Source: a virus
Length of the DNA: 64,000 nt
IMG/VR virus record: IMGVR_UViG_3300037520_002383
Location: 1 to 64,000 of that record
Reading direction: 5' to 3' (one strand)
Shown: one piece after another, positions 32,806-39,564 of the stretch
Numbering within the stretch: position 1 is the first letter of the stretch
Layout: the number at the start of each line of letters is the position of its first letter
Position numbers and translations under genes: made by a program
The notes under the pieces: model-generated
Told to the model about the DNA's origin: nothing
Seen by the model: only the letters and a program-made list of their open reading frames with translations
Databases searched by the model: none

Positions 32806-33162
32806 ATGAACATGACGCACACACCGGGGCCGTGGTTGTTCAGGGGCAAATCCAGCAGCGTGCATGCGCCGCCGCAGAACGGGCCGGGGCAGAACTACCA
32901 ATACGGCGATCAACTCTTCCGCTTTCGAGACGATGACGATGACGCAGCGAGCATCAGCGACGAGAATCTGGCGCTTGTCCTTGCTGCACCCGATCTACTG
33001 CAGGGGCTGGAGGACATGATCGGCCACTGTCAGGGCTGTAATGGCAGAGGGCGGTTCTACGGCCCCGTCCCCGGCAGCCCCGGCAGCTATGCGTCGAATC
33101 AGCCCTGCCAAGACTGCAACGACGCCCGCGCCGCCATCAAGAAGGCACGAGGAGAGCCATGA
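32806..33162 (+). CDS. HTPGPW-family phage protein (paralogue 2) with zinc-type cysteines
   Basis: ATG 32806 is set by the leaderless promoter. The 118-residue product starts MNMTHTPGPWLF. It carries LVLAAPDLLQGLEDMI, the family helix, then CQGCNGRGRF and CQDCNDARAAI, forming a DnaJ-type zinc pair inside the C-terminal half. The combination of the HTPGPW head and a CxxCxGxG pair is common in phage small proteins, and the role is unknown. Confidence 0.8.
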   Translation: MNMTHTPGPWLFRGKSSSVHAPPQNGPGQNYQYGDQLFRFRDDDDDAASISDENLALVLAAPDLLQGLEDMIGHCQGCNGRGRFYGPVPGSPGSYASNQPCQDCNDARAAIKKARGEP

Positions 33163-33566
33163 CCGAGCACACACCCGGCCCATGGCGTTGGGAACTGAAC
33201 GTCAAGCATCATGGGCTAGAGCTATGCGGCGGCCGGCCACGATACGACCTGACGGTGCTTGACTTCAAGCGCTGGGGTATGTCGTCGGCCATCGCCCGCT
33301 TCCGCACAGACGCCCATGGTCCAAACACCCTGCAGAAGGCCACCGACTTCGCCCGCCCCATCCCCGGTCGCGAACACCACAGCAGCTGGCTGCAGGCCGT
33401 CGATCACCCGGATGCGCACTTGATTGCGGCAGCGCCTGACCTGCTGGAGATGCTGGAGGAGATGGCGGCTCAGCACCACTGCGGCTGCCGTCACCCGGCG
33501 TGCAAGCGCTGCAAAGACGATGATGCCTGCGCGGCCGTTATCGCCAAGGCAAGGGGTCGACGATGA
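33159..33566 (+). CDS. HTPGPW-family phage protein (paralogue 3)
   Basis: This 135-residue protein begins MTEHTPGPWRWELN, has a DAHLIAAAPDLLEMLEEM helix and ends with a Cys/His cluster (HHCGCRHPACKRCKDDDACA). It overlaps paralogue 2 by four bases. The tandem duplication, with diverged middles, points to an expanded local family. Confidence 0.8.
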   Translation: MTEHTPGPWRWELNVKHHGLELCGGRPRYDLTVLDFKRWGMSSAIARFRTDAHGPNTLQKATDFARPIPGREHHSSWLQAVDHPDAHLIAAAPDLLEMLEEMAAQHHCGCRHPACKRCKDDDACAAVIAKARGRR

Positions 33567-33826
33567 TTCAGTTCAAGCCCGAGGACTTCGCCCGAGACTA
33601 CGTCTATGCCCCGACGACGGAAGACGAGCGACGCCGCAACGCAGACCTCGTCAAGGCGCTGGTGGCGGAGGTGAAGCGCCTCGGCGGCCTGACGACGCTG
33701 GAAGGCGGCAAGCTGCTGGCCGTCGCCATCAACCACCCCGCCTACTGCCCCATCTACGACGGCCAGCGCTGCACCTGCGGCTACGGGCGCAGCGCTGGCG
33801 CCTACTGGCCGGCTTCAGACTATTGA
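33563..33826 (+). CDS. Hypothetical protein, 87 aa
   Basis: It starts in an ATGA overlap. The helical N-terminal region (RRRNADLVKALVAEVKRLGG) precedes a Cys pair (CPIYDGQRCTCGYG). It closes the operon with the two HTPGPW paralogues. No family is recognised. Confidence 0.6.
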   Translation: MIQFKPEDFARDYVYAPTTEDERRRNADLVKALVAEVKRLGGLTTLEGGKLLAVAINHPAYCPIYDGQRCTCGYGRSAGAYWPASDY

Positions 33827-33851
33827 CAGGCGCTGATGCCGCTGCTAGGAT
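33823..33851 (+). promoter_or_regulatory. Leaderless promoter (TTGACA-17-TAGGAT)
   Basis: TTGACA 33823-33828 and TAGGAT 33846-33851, six bases before ATG 33858. The -35 overlaps the preceding stop codon. Confidence 0.75.
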
Positions 33852-33857
33852 CGAGGC

Positions 33858-34121
33858 ATGAATACCCTCATCCCCCAGAAGCAGGTCCAAGTCGCAGTCG
33901 AATCCGACGACCTGAGGCGCGACAAATACATGGTCGTCATACGCGACTCCGATGGCAGCCTCATCGGCATCCCCCTGCGTGGCGTTGAGCTGCGTGACGC
34001 CCAATATGCAGCGGCGCCGTTGATGTATGCATTTGAATATGGCATGAGCTTTGCTCAGACCCATTTTCGGCGGCTGTTTTTAGCCAGCCACTTCAAGACA
34101 ACACAAAAGATTGAACCCTGA
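33858..34121 (+). CDS. Hypothetical protein, 87 aa
   Basis: Leaderless start; the product is MNTLIPQKQVQVAVESDDLR and has strands (YMVVIRDSDGSLIGIPL) and a helical end. It appears to be a single-gene unit between two promoters. The function is unknown. Confidence 0.65.
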   Translation: MNTLIPQKQVQVAVESDDLRRDKYMVVIRDSDGSLIGIPLRGVELRDAQYAAAPLMYAFEYGMSFAQTHFRRLFLASHFKTTQKIEP

Positions 34122-34136
34122 GGCAGAAGAAGGGGC

Positions 34137-34166
34137 TTGACGGCGGCCGTGAATCAATGCTAGGCT
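34137..34166 (+). promoter_or_regulatory. Leaderless promoter (TTGACG-18-TAGGCT)
   Basis: TTGACG 34137-34142 and TAGGCT 34161-34166, seven bases before ATG 34174. Confidence 0.75.
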
Positions 34167-34173
34167 ACGGAGC

Positions 34174-34419
34174 ATGAATACACCCAGCCTCCGGATGCCG
34201 CCGCACAACCCCTTCTCAATGATCATTCAGTCTTCAAGCAACGACAAGCTGCATCACGTCAAGGTCAGTGACGGCACAAAAACCATCGCTGAGTTTCTGC
34301 TGAAGGGCCAGCGGGTGCAGTCTTCTGTCGTCGCCGAGCCCCAGCGCATGCCGCGTTTCAAGCGGGCGGCGTTGAGCCTCATTGAGATGGGGGCTTGCGG
34401 CGGCAACTTCGACTTTTGA
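34174..34419 (+). CDS. Hypothetical protein, 81 aa
   Basis: It is translated from a leaderless mRNA. The sequence MNTPSLRMPPHNPFSMIIQS has beta-like strands (HVKVSDGTKTIAEFLLKG) and a basic patch. No family is recognised. The stop overlaps the GAGGAG site of the next gene. Confidence 0.6.
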   Translation: MNTPSLRMPPHNPFSMIIQSSSNDKLHHVKVSDGTKTIAEFLLKGQRVQSSVVAEPQRMPRFKRAALSLIEMGACGGNFDF

Positions 34420-34433
34420 GGAGAAAACATACA

Positions 34434-34607
34434 GTGCGCGACCTCAAGATCGTTCCCGATTCATCGTGGTTCCAGGTATGGGAGGAGTCACGACACATCG
34501 CCACGTTCTACAACCAAGAAGACGCCTTGGCGTTTGTAGACGGCTTCGTATTGGTGGAAATGGTAAAAAGGTATCTGAAGTCGGATAAGGAAGGAGGCAG
34601 CCGATGA
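34434..34607 (+). CDS. Hypothetical protein, 57 aa
   Basis: GTG 34434 lies ten bases after GAGGAG. An earlier in-frame TTG would overlap the previous gene with a basic, unlikely peptide. The product (MRDLKIVPDSSWFQVWEESR, then ALAFVDGFVLVEM) is a small alpha/beta protein. It is coupled to the next gene. Confidence 0.55.
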   Translation: MRDLKIVPDSSWFQVWEESRHIATFYNQEDALAFVDGFVLVEMVKRYLKSDKEGGSR

Positions 34608-34921
34608 TCACCCTCAACTTCTATACCATCGCCGAACGACGACCAAGGCATGGCCAGGAGCTGGTGTATCTGCGACGCGGCGACAGCTTTGGTTTCGTTG
34701 CATTCGAGCCAGTGGAGGGCACGGCAGAATACTGCTGGTTTGGCATGGACGAATATGGCGACTTTGACGGCAACCAACTAATATACGAAGATGATGGGCA
34801 GCCGCCACCACCCGGCTACCGGCTGGAGATCATGTTTGGAAACCGTGTGATCGACGAAGAGAACTACTGGTGGTGCCCCATGGACGAGTACGACGCCGCC
34901 TTTCCCCAGCAACGGGAATGA
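34604..34921 (+). CDS. DUF551-like small protein
   Basis: This 105-residue protein overlaps the preceding stop. ERRPRHGQELVYLRR followed by GFVAFEP and a final YWWCPMDEYDAAF resemble the DUF551-type fold found in phage accessory regions (W/P near the start, gqeVLvy strand). No function is known for that family. A terminator follows. Confidence 0.6.
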   Translation: MITLNFYTIAERRPRHGQELVYLRRGDSFGFVAFEPVEGTAEYCWFGMDEYGDFDGNQLIYEDDGQPPPPGYRLEIMFGNRVIDEENYWWCPMDEYDAAFPQQRE

Positions 34922-34924
34922 AGC

Positions 34925-34952
34925 AGACCCTGGAGCAATCCGGGGTCTTTCA
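34925..34952 (+). terminator. Rho-independent terminator
   Basis: AGACCCTGGA (34925-34934) pairs with TCCGGGGTCT (34939-34948) with one T-G wobble and a 4-base loop, followed by TTCATT. It separates the 34174 unit from the next promoter. Confidence 0.75.
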
Positions 34953-34962
34953 TTGATAGATG

Positions 34963-34991
34963 TTGACAACTACCGAGGCTTCAGGTATCTA
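34963..34991 (+). promoter_or_regulatory. Promoter, near-leaderless (TTGACA-17-TATCTA)
   Basis: TTGACA 34963-34968 and TATCTA 34986-34991. ATG 35000 is eight bases downstream; the ATG at 34991 lies within the -10. Confidence 0.5.
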
Positions 34992-34999
34992 TGCAGACC

Positions 35000-35188
35000 A
35001 TGAACGACACCATCACCATACCCGCTCGCGCCCTATCCGTTGGCCACATCCTCTGCACCCACGACGGCCGCCGGCTGTCGATCACGGGCGTCATCGTCGG
35101 CGCCATCGTGCAAGCCCAGGCCCATCACGGCAACAGCCGCCACACCTTTTTCTTCCCCATCACCGCCTCTGTCACGGTGGCGGCATGA
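35000..35188 (+). CDS. Hypothetical protein, 62 aa
   Basis: The start is chosen from promoter position. A small beta-rich protein (MNDTITIPARALSVGHILCT, RLSITGVIVGAIVQAQA) that could be an SH3-like barrel. Its stop overlaps the next ATG (ATGA). Confidence 0.6.
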   Translation: MNDTITIPARALSVGHILCTHDGRRLSITGVIVGAIVQAQAHHGNSRHTFFFPITASVTVAA

Positions 35189-35661
35189 ATATCTTCATCC
35201 TCGACAGCGACCCGGTGGCGGCGGCGTGGGCGACGGTCGACAAGCATGCCGTCAAGATGCCGCTGGAGACGGCGCAGATGGCCTGCACCATCGCCCGCAG
35301 TCTCGGCGTCGACGACGTCGCCTACCGCAGCACCCATGCAAGTCACCCCTGCACCCTCTGGGCGGCGGCCAGCGATGAGTCATGGCAGTGGCTGATGGCC
35401 CACGGCCTTGCCCTCTGCGAGACCTACAGCGCCCGCTACGGCCGCCAGCATGCGTCTGAGGCCATCCTGCGTCACGTCGCCGCCCTGAAGCTGCCGCTGC
35501 CTCGCCGCAGCATGCCCGCCTTCGCTCAAGCCATGCCCGACGCCTACAGGCGGCCTGACGCCGTCGCCGCCTACCGCGCCTACTACCGCGGCGACAAGGC
35601 GCGCTTCGCCGCTTGGCGACAGCCGGCTCAGACCCCCGATTGGTGGCAAGAGACTACTTGA
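35185..35661 (+). CDS. Conserved phage protein with DKHAVKMPLETAQ motif
   Basis: This 158-residue protein starts MNIFILDSDPVAAAWATV. The motifs are DKHAVKMPLETAQMACT, then HPCTLWAAASDESWQWL, LCETYSARYG, AMPDAYR and AYRAYYRGDKARFAAWR. This order is shared by a widespread phage family in which the His and Glu of the KHxVKMxxExAQ segment are invariant. The function is not established, though the conserved polar residues suggest an enzyme. It is downstream of the 62-residue gene in one operon. Confidence 0.7.
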   Translation: MNIFILDSDPVAAAWATVDKHAVKMPLETAQMACTIARSLGVDDVAYRSTHASHPCTLWAAASDESWQWLMAHGLALCETYSARYGRQHASEAILRHVAALKLPLPRRSMPAFAQAMPDAYRRPDAVAAYRAYYRGDKARFAAWRQPAQTPDWWQETT

Positions 35662-35687
35662 CAGCCGCCTTTGACTTCGTATAGGCT
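35658..35687 (+). promoter_or_regulatory. Leaderless promoter (TTGACA-18-TAGGCT)
   Basis: TTGACA 35658-35663 and TAGGCT 35682-35687, six bases before ATG 35694. The -35 overlaps the preceding stop codon. Confidence 0.75.
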
Positions 35688-35693
35688 GACGAC

Positions 35694-35885
35694 ATGATTT
35701 ACTACGCCTTCAATGACGACGATCGAGCCAATATCATGGGTAGATTCGAAGACGAAACTGAAGACGATTGTTATCGAGATGGCAGCCAAGATATTAGCCA
35801 CGATATCATTTATCCAAATGACACCGAAGAGGCGCTGACCCCGCAGCAGGCTCAGGACGAGATGCCTGACCTGCTGCCTTTCTGA
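35694..35885 (+). CDS. Hypothetical acidic protein, 63 aa
   Basis: Leaderless start. The product is strongly acidic (DDDRANIMGRFEDETEDDCY, EEALTPQQAQDEMPD). Small acidic phage proteins often mimic DNA or bind basic host proteins, but nothing here proves that. It lies just upstream of PIN-PhoH, whose AAAGGAG site serves separate initiation. Confidence 0.6.
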   Translation: MIYYAFNDDDRANIMGRFEDETEDDCYRDGSQDISHDIIYPNDTEEALTPQQAQDEMPDLLPF

Positions 35886-35944
35886 GAGACTAAGCCAACC
35901 TTCTACGGGAGCCGGCAACGGCAGCCAGCAACCAAAGGAGCCCT

Positions 35945-37294
35945 ATGCCCCGCAAGCCCCGTTCGAAGGTCGCCCATCGCAAGATCTTTGTGCTCGATAC
36001 CAATGTATTGTTGCATGATCCAAGAGCCATATTCTCTTTTGGCGACAATGATGTAGTCATCCCCATCTATGTTGTCGAGGAAATCGATACATTCAAGAAG
36101 GATGCCAGCGAGCTGGGGCGGAATGCGCGGGAAGTTAGCCGCCACCTCGATGAACTGCGGGCCGCGGGCTCTCTGGCCAGAGGCGTGCCGTTGCCCAAGG
36201 GCGGCAGCCTGCGGGTGGCCACGACGCACCTTGAGCTGCCCGAAGAGGTGACCACCGACCGCGGCCAAGACAGCAAGATCATGGCCGTGGCGTTAGACCT
36301 CAGCAGCTGCAGCGACCAGAAGGTCGTCTTCATCACCAAGGATACGAACCTGCGTATCCGCGCCGACGCCGTCGGCATCTATACCGAGGACTTTGAGCCC
36401 GAGCAGGTGGTTGCCATCGATGACCTCTATCACGGCTGGCAGGAGATCGATGTCGCCGAGGAAGTCATCCACGACTTCTACACCGCCGGCGCCTGCCGCC
36501 TGCCTGATGCCGTCTACGGCCCCAACCAGTACCTGTGCCTGAAGGCGCGTGGCAACCCCGGCTACAGCGCCATCGGCCGCGTCAAGCCGGCTGAGGGCGG
36601 TGGTTGGCTGCTGGCGCCCTTGGCTGCACACCCCGGCGGCGTCTGGGGCCTGAAGCCCAAGAACCGGGAGCAGTCGTTTGCCCTCGATGCGCTGATGGAC
36701 GACGACATCAAACTGGTGACGCTCGTCGGCAAGGCGGGCTGCGGCAAGACGCTGATGGCCATCGCCGCCGGCCTCGCCAAGGTCACTGACAGCCACAGCT
36801 TCCAGAAGCTGCTGGTATCGCGCCCCGTCTTCCCGCTGGGCCGCGACATCGGCTACCTGCCGGGGACGGTGGAGGAGAAGCTGAACCCCTGGATGCAGCC
36901 GATCTTCGACAACGTCGAGTTCCTGATGGGGCTGACGACGAAGGAGAAGAAGAAGGGCCGCAGCCATAAGGAGTTGATTGATCTGGGTCTGGTGCAGATT
37001 GAGCCCCTGACATACATCCGCGGCCGCAGCATTCCGCAGCAGTACATGATCGTCGACGAGGCGCAGAACCTGACGCCGCATGAAGTCAAGACCATCATCA
37101 GCCGCGCCGGCGAGGGCACCAAGATCGTGTTGACGGGCGACCCCTACCAGATCGACAACCCCTACGTCGATCAGACCAACAACGGCCTCGTCCACGTCGT
37201 CAACCGCTTCCGCGGCGAGAAGATCGCGGCGCACGTCATGCTGACGAAGGGCGAGCGGTCGCCGCTGGCTGAGATCGCCACCAACCTGCTGTAG
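35945..37294 (+). CDS. PIN-PhoH family RNase/ATPase (PhoH2-like)
   Basis: This 449-residue protein has an AAAGGAG site. Residues ~12-140 are a PIN nuclease domain: FVLDTNVLLHD with the first acidic residue, the conserved VVEEID and GQDSKIMAVA, and FITKDTNLRIRA. Residues ~225-449 are the PhoH ATPase: Walker A GKAGCGKT near residue 261, the RPVFPLGRDIGYLPG segment, and Walker B YMIVDEAQN near 368 with VLTGDPYQID. In bacteria PIN-PhoH proteins are ATP-dependent RNA-cleaving and unwinding enzymes. Most phage PhoH proteins lack the PIN part, so the full form is notable. Phage-driven RNA turnover is a plausible role. Confidence 0.92.
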   Translation: MPRKPRSKVAHRKIFVLDTNVLLHDPRAIFSFGDNDVVIPIYVVEEIDTFKKDASELGRNAREVSRHLDELRAAGSLARGVPLPKGGSLRVATTHLELPEEVTTDRGQDSKIMAVALDLSSCSDQKVVFITKDTNLRIRADAVGIYTEDFEPEQVVAIDDLYHGWQEIDVAEEVIHDFYTAGACRLPDAVYGPNQYLCLKARGNPGYSAIGRVKPAEGGGWLLAPLAAHPGGVWGLKPKNREQSFALDALMDDDIKLVTLVGKAGCGKTLMAIAAGLAKVTDSHSFQKLLVSRPVFPLGRDIGYLPGTVEEKLNPWMQPIFDNVEFLMGLTTKEKKKGRSHKELIDLGLVQIEPLTYIRGRSIPQQYMIVDEAQNLTPHEVKTIISRAGEGTKIVLTGDPYQIDNPYVDQTNNGLVHVVNRFRGEKIAAHVMLTKGERSPLAEIATNLL

Positions 37295-37301
37295 AAACTG
37301 G

Positions 37302-37330
37302 TTGACGGCCGCCCCAGCCTCTTGTAGGCT
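37302..37330 (+). promoter_or_regulatory. Leaderless promoter overlapped by perfect palindrome
   Basis: TTGACG 37302-37307 and TAGGCT 37325-37330, six bases before ATG 37337. CCCCAGCCT (37312-37320) and AGGCTGGGG (37326-37334) form a 9-bp inverted repeat with a 5-base centre covering the spacer and -10. It could be an operator or a terminator of the phoH transcript. Confidence 0.75.
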
Positions 37331-37336
37331 GGGGCC

Positions 37337-37471
37337 ATGACGTATCTGCTGGCTGAACTCAAACATCTCAAGACCCATTGGTTTTCGTGCCTGATATCGT
37401 GTTTGGCCGCGCATATGGCCATGGAGGCGGCGGAATGGCTATTGGAAGTCATTCTTGGGGCAAAGATGTAG
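37337..37471 (+). CDS. Small hydrophobic protein, 44 aa
   Basis: Leaderless ATG 37337 to TAG 37469-37471. The product is MTYLLAELKHLKTHWFSCLI followed by a hydrophobic SCLAAHMAMEAAEWLLEVIL. It may insert in a membrane. It is supported by the strong promoter at the expected distance, and there is no homology information. Confidence 0.6.
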   Translation: MTYLLAELKHLKTHWFSCLISCLAAHMAMEAAEWLLEVILGAKM

Positions 37472-37479
37472 TGGATCAC

Positions 37480-37508
37480 TTGACTTTTCTTGTTGACCCC
37501 CATACACT
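37480..37508 (+). promoter_or_regulatory. Leaderless promoter (TTGACT-17-TACACT)
   Basis: TTGACT 37480-37485 and TACACT 37503-37508, six bases before ATG 37515. A second TTGACC at 37493 is too close to the -10 to serve. Confidence 0.65.
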
Positions 37509-37514
37509 CATCAC

Positions 37515-37769
37515 ATGACCAACATCATAACACTCGACGCCGACGCCGTTCACATCCTGCACATGATCGCCGGCGGTCTGCGTCATGAAAATACCCTACG
37601 CCAATATCTACAGGATGACGCCGAGGGTCGCGAGATCCTGGCTCGCGACCTCCGCGCCCCCGGACGTCAAATCGATGAACTGCAGCGTCGGGGACTCATT
37701 GAAGTTGACGACAATGAGGCAATCACGGTTGCGGATATCGTCAAATCTCTTATCATCATCGTTGAATAA
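37515..37769 (+). CDS. Hypothetical helical protein, 84 aa
   Basis: Leaderless start. The sequence MTNIITLDADAVHILHMIAG has a helix-turn-helix-like middle (RHENTLRQYLQD, RQIDELQRRGLIEVDD) resembling a small winged-helix with a DDNEAITV wing. A DNA-binding role is possible but unproven. Confidence 0.6.
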   Translation: MTNIITLDADAVHILHMIAGGLRHENTLRQYLQDDAEGREILARDLRAPGRQIDELQRRGLIEVDDNEAITVADIVKSLIIIVE

Positions 37770-37791
37770 ACCTAAGCCCCAGGAACCCGCA

Positions 37792-38031
37792 ATGATTGAT
37801 ACCAATGAAATCCAACAGAAAGTGCAGTCGATCTGCGACGCCCACAGTGGTCCGCATCTGTTCGAGGGCGGCTACGGCCTATCTTGCTTCGTATCGGTGT
37901 GCGTTGATGCAGATGGCGAAAAGGTGACGGTACGCAACGCCGCCTACGGCAATGGCCTGCAGCTGGGCGCAGCCTTTTCTGATGCGATGAAGGCGGCCGG
38001 GTTCAACGAGTTCGATGTAGTTTTGGATTGA
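37792..38031 (+). CDS. Hypothetical protein, 79 aa
   Basis: ATG 37792 follows AGGA; an earlier in-frame start overlaps the previous gene and is unlikely. The protein (MIDTNEIQQKVQSICDAHSG) has alternating strands (LSCFVSVCVDADGEKVTVRN) and a helix. It is of unknown function. Confidence 0.6.
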   Translation: MIDTNEIQQKVQSICDAHSGPHLFEGGYGLSCFVSVCVDADGEKVTVRNAAYGNGLQLGAAFSDAMKAAGFNEFDVVLD

Positions 38032-38033
38032 GC

Positions 38034-38061
38034 TTGACTTTTGTGGTTTTTTCTCTAGGAT
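38034..38061 (+). promoter_or_regulatory. Leaderless promoter (TTGACT-16-TAGGAT)
   Basis: TTGACT 38034-38039 and TAGGAT 38056-38061, seven bases before ATG 38069. The spacer is T-rich, unlike the GC-rich spacers of most copies. Confidence 0.65.
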
Positions 38062-38068
38062 GCTTGTC

Positions 38069-38770
38069 ATGACCCAAACAATCACTGCCGAAACTCGCCA
38101 GAGACTCACCGAAATCGTCAACGCCGGCCTCGTCAGTGGGCTCGGCGAAGCCAAGGCTGGAAGCCTTTGCATCGAGGCTGCGATCTGCCTCGCCATGGGT
38201 GAGCCGCACTCCGATCGCCCATCGTGCGTTGCGGAGCCGGATAGGGAGTTTGCGATCAGGATCAATGACGCGAAGTGGTCGTCGAAGGAGGCGAGAACGC
38301 AAGCACTGCTGCCGCTCGCCCTCGCTCAGCTAGGCACGGCTGGCAGCGATCGCACGGCTTGGGTGCAGCGAGTAGCCGAGGGGACGATCCGCCGAATCCT
38401 GCCGATTGCGCTGCGCGCTGCGGCAAGCATGCATCCCCACGAGCGACACCGTGCAGCACTGGAGGATGCCGCGCTGCGATGCGAGCAAGAGGGCACGAGG
38501 ACCGCCGCCGCCTCCGCCGCCTCCGCCACCTACGCCGCCGCCTCCGCCGCCTCCTACGCCGCCCGCGCCGACGCCGCCTACGCCGCCGCCGCCCGCGCCG
38601 CCGCCTACGCCGCCTACGCCTACGCCGACGCCTACGCCGACGCCTACGCCGACGCCGCCGCCGACGCCGCCGACGCCGCCGCCGCCGCCTACGCCTCCTA
38701 CGCCGCCGACGACGTACTGCGACTTGCGGTGCAGATCGCGCTCGATGCCTATGCGGCTGAGGTGGAGTGA
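38069..38770 (+). CDS. Protein with Ala/Tyr/Asp low-complexity repeat
   Basis: ATG 38069 is placed by the promoter; an in-frame ATG at 38060 lies inside the -10. The N-terminal ~145 residues are a folded-looking helical part (RQRLTEIVNAGLVSG, EGTIRRILPIALRAA). Residues ~145-215 are nearly all Ala, Tyr, Asp and Ser (AAYAAYAYADAYADAYADAA), encoded by GCC/TAC/GAC triplets. A normal helical end follows (DDVLRLAVQIALDAYA). Similar Ala-rich repeats occur in other phage proteins. The tract may vary in length by replication slippage. Confidence 0.7.
   Translation: MTQTITAETRQRLTEIVNAGLVSGLGEAKAGSLCIEAAICLAMGEPHSDRPSCVAEPDREFAIRINDAKWSSKEARTQALLPLALAQLGTAGSDRTAWVQRVAEGTIRRILPIALRAAASMHPHERHRAALEDAALRCEQEGTRTAAASAASATYAAASAASYAARADAAYAAAARAAAYAAYAYADAYADAYADAAADAADAAAAAYASYAADDVLRLAVQIALDAYAAEVE
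38501..38713 (+). repeat. Triplet-repeat tract (gcc/tac/gac)
   Basis: About 210 bases of GCC-based triplets with TAC, GAC, TCC and CGC interruptions, in frame with the host gene. The complementary strand reads as a long arginine run, which is an artefact. Confidence 0.9.
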
Positions 38771-39051
38771 TGGCTAAAAGGTCACCCGTCGACAAAGATA
38801 CATGGATCGAGTACGCGAGAGGCGGGCATTGTGGCCTGTGCGGAAACAGCGGCCTCATCAGCATGAGTGGCTTGACGACCCCTGCCGGTACATTATTGGC
38901 GGCGCTTGAGAAGGTTCCCTGCATCTGTCCGAACGGCAGGACCATCAAGTACGCAAGGGACAAGGCGGCGCCGCCGGCTTCAGCGACTTCGACATCACCC
39001 TTGACTGAGGGCTTGACGGCGGCGGCGGAAGGCTGTAGGCTGGGGGCATGA
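38770..39051 (+). CDS. Hypothetical protein with CxxC pair, 93 aa
   Basis: ATG 38770 overlaps the previous TGA and follows GAGGTGGAG. CGLCGNSGLI and CICPNGRTIKYARD form a possible zinc site. The C-terminal ~25 residues (AAPPASATSTSPLTEGL) are low complexity. The end overlaps the next leaderless promoter and ATG, so the last codons may be under dual constraint. Confidence 0.6.
   Translation: MAKRSPVDKDTWIEYARGGHCGLCGNSGLISMSGLTTPAGTLLAALEKVPCICPNGRTIKYARDKAAPPASATSTSPLTEGLTAAAEGCRLGA
39013..39041 (+). promoter_or_regulatory. Leaderless promoter (TTGACG-17-TAGGCT)
   Basis: TTGACG 39013-39018 and TAGGCT 39036-39041, six bases before ATG 39048. It lies inside the end of the previous gene. Confidence 0.75.
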
Positions 39052-39197
39052 ACCGCAACAGCACCTCCCCAAACTTCTTCACCATCGCCTTCCTCGCCGC
39101 CCGCAGCCTCATCAGGCACCCGCGGTCGCAGTTCGCCGCCAACTGGCGCCGCGACCTCGCCTACGGCCTTGAAGGCTTCGACTGCCTGAAGGCGTAG
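39048..39197 (+). CDS. Hypothetical protein, 49 aa
   Basis: Leaderless start, ending at TAG 39195-39197. The product MNRNSTSPNFFTIAFLAARS is basic and aromatic (RHPRSQFAANWRRDLAYGL). The strong promoter at fixed distance supports it. Confidence 0.6.
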   Translation: MNRNSTSPNFFTIAFLAARSLIRHPRSQFAANWRRDLAYGLEGFDCLKA

Positions 39198-39204
39198 CCA
39201 CGTC

Positions 39205-39269
39205 CCGGCTATCTGGCGACAATCATCGCCACTCAAGCCGGTGTCTGGCGACAATAACCCGCACCATAG
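39205..39269 (+). repeat. Tandem 32-33 bp repeat
   Basis: Two imperfect units (39205-39237 and 39238-39269) each begin CCGG and contain the identical 12-mer TCTGGCGACAAT (39212-39223 and 39244-39255). A third CCGG starts at 39270. The 12-mers are 32 bases apart, about three helical turns, which fits a protein-binding site or local origin-type iteron. Confidence 0.6.
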
Positions 39270-39278
39270 CCGGGGGCC

Positions 39279-39299
39279 GAGGCCTCCGGCGCCTCTTTT
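39279..39299 (+). terminator. Weak terminator-like hairpin
   Basis: GAGGC 39279-39283 pairs with GCCTC 39291-39295 around a 7-base loop, followed by TTTT. It lies just downstream of the tandem repeat. Confidence 0.4.
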
Positions 39300-39309
39300 G
39301 GAGACCAAG

Positions 39310-39564
39310 ATGACTGCCAGAGAACGCCTGCGACTGAAGGGGCCGGGGATTGCCCTGAGCCTCCGCGTGCCCGAAAACACCGTCCCCAGCTACGACCACG
39401 CCCTTGTCTCGACCCTCGACGGCCGCGCCGAGGCCCGCTACTACATGGCCATCGATGAGGGCCTGCTGGTGGCCGGCGGCGCCGAAGTCGATCTGACGCC
39501 GCGGCAGCTTTTGTGGCTGCTGGCTCAGGGGCGGGTGCTGGATAACGCCATTGAAAGTGCTTGA
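39310..39564 (+). CDS. Hypothetical protein, 84 aa
   Basis: ATG 39310 follows GGAG by eight bases. The product MTARERLRLKGPGIALSLRV has strand-like segments and a helical end (TPRQLLWLLAQGRVLDN). No family is recognised. The stop overlaps the next promoter's -35. Confidence 0.6.
   Translation: MTARERLRLKGPGIALSLRVPENTVPSYDHALVSTLDGRAEARYYMAIDEGLLVAGGAEVDLTPRQLLWLLAQGRVLDNAIESA

Noticed and set aside
38262-39380. Long minus-strand frame with an arginine run
   Set aside because: It is the reverse of the triplet-repeat gene at 38069; the poly-Arg stretch is a by-product of GCC/TAC repeats and no ribosome site supports it.
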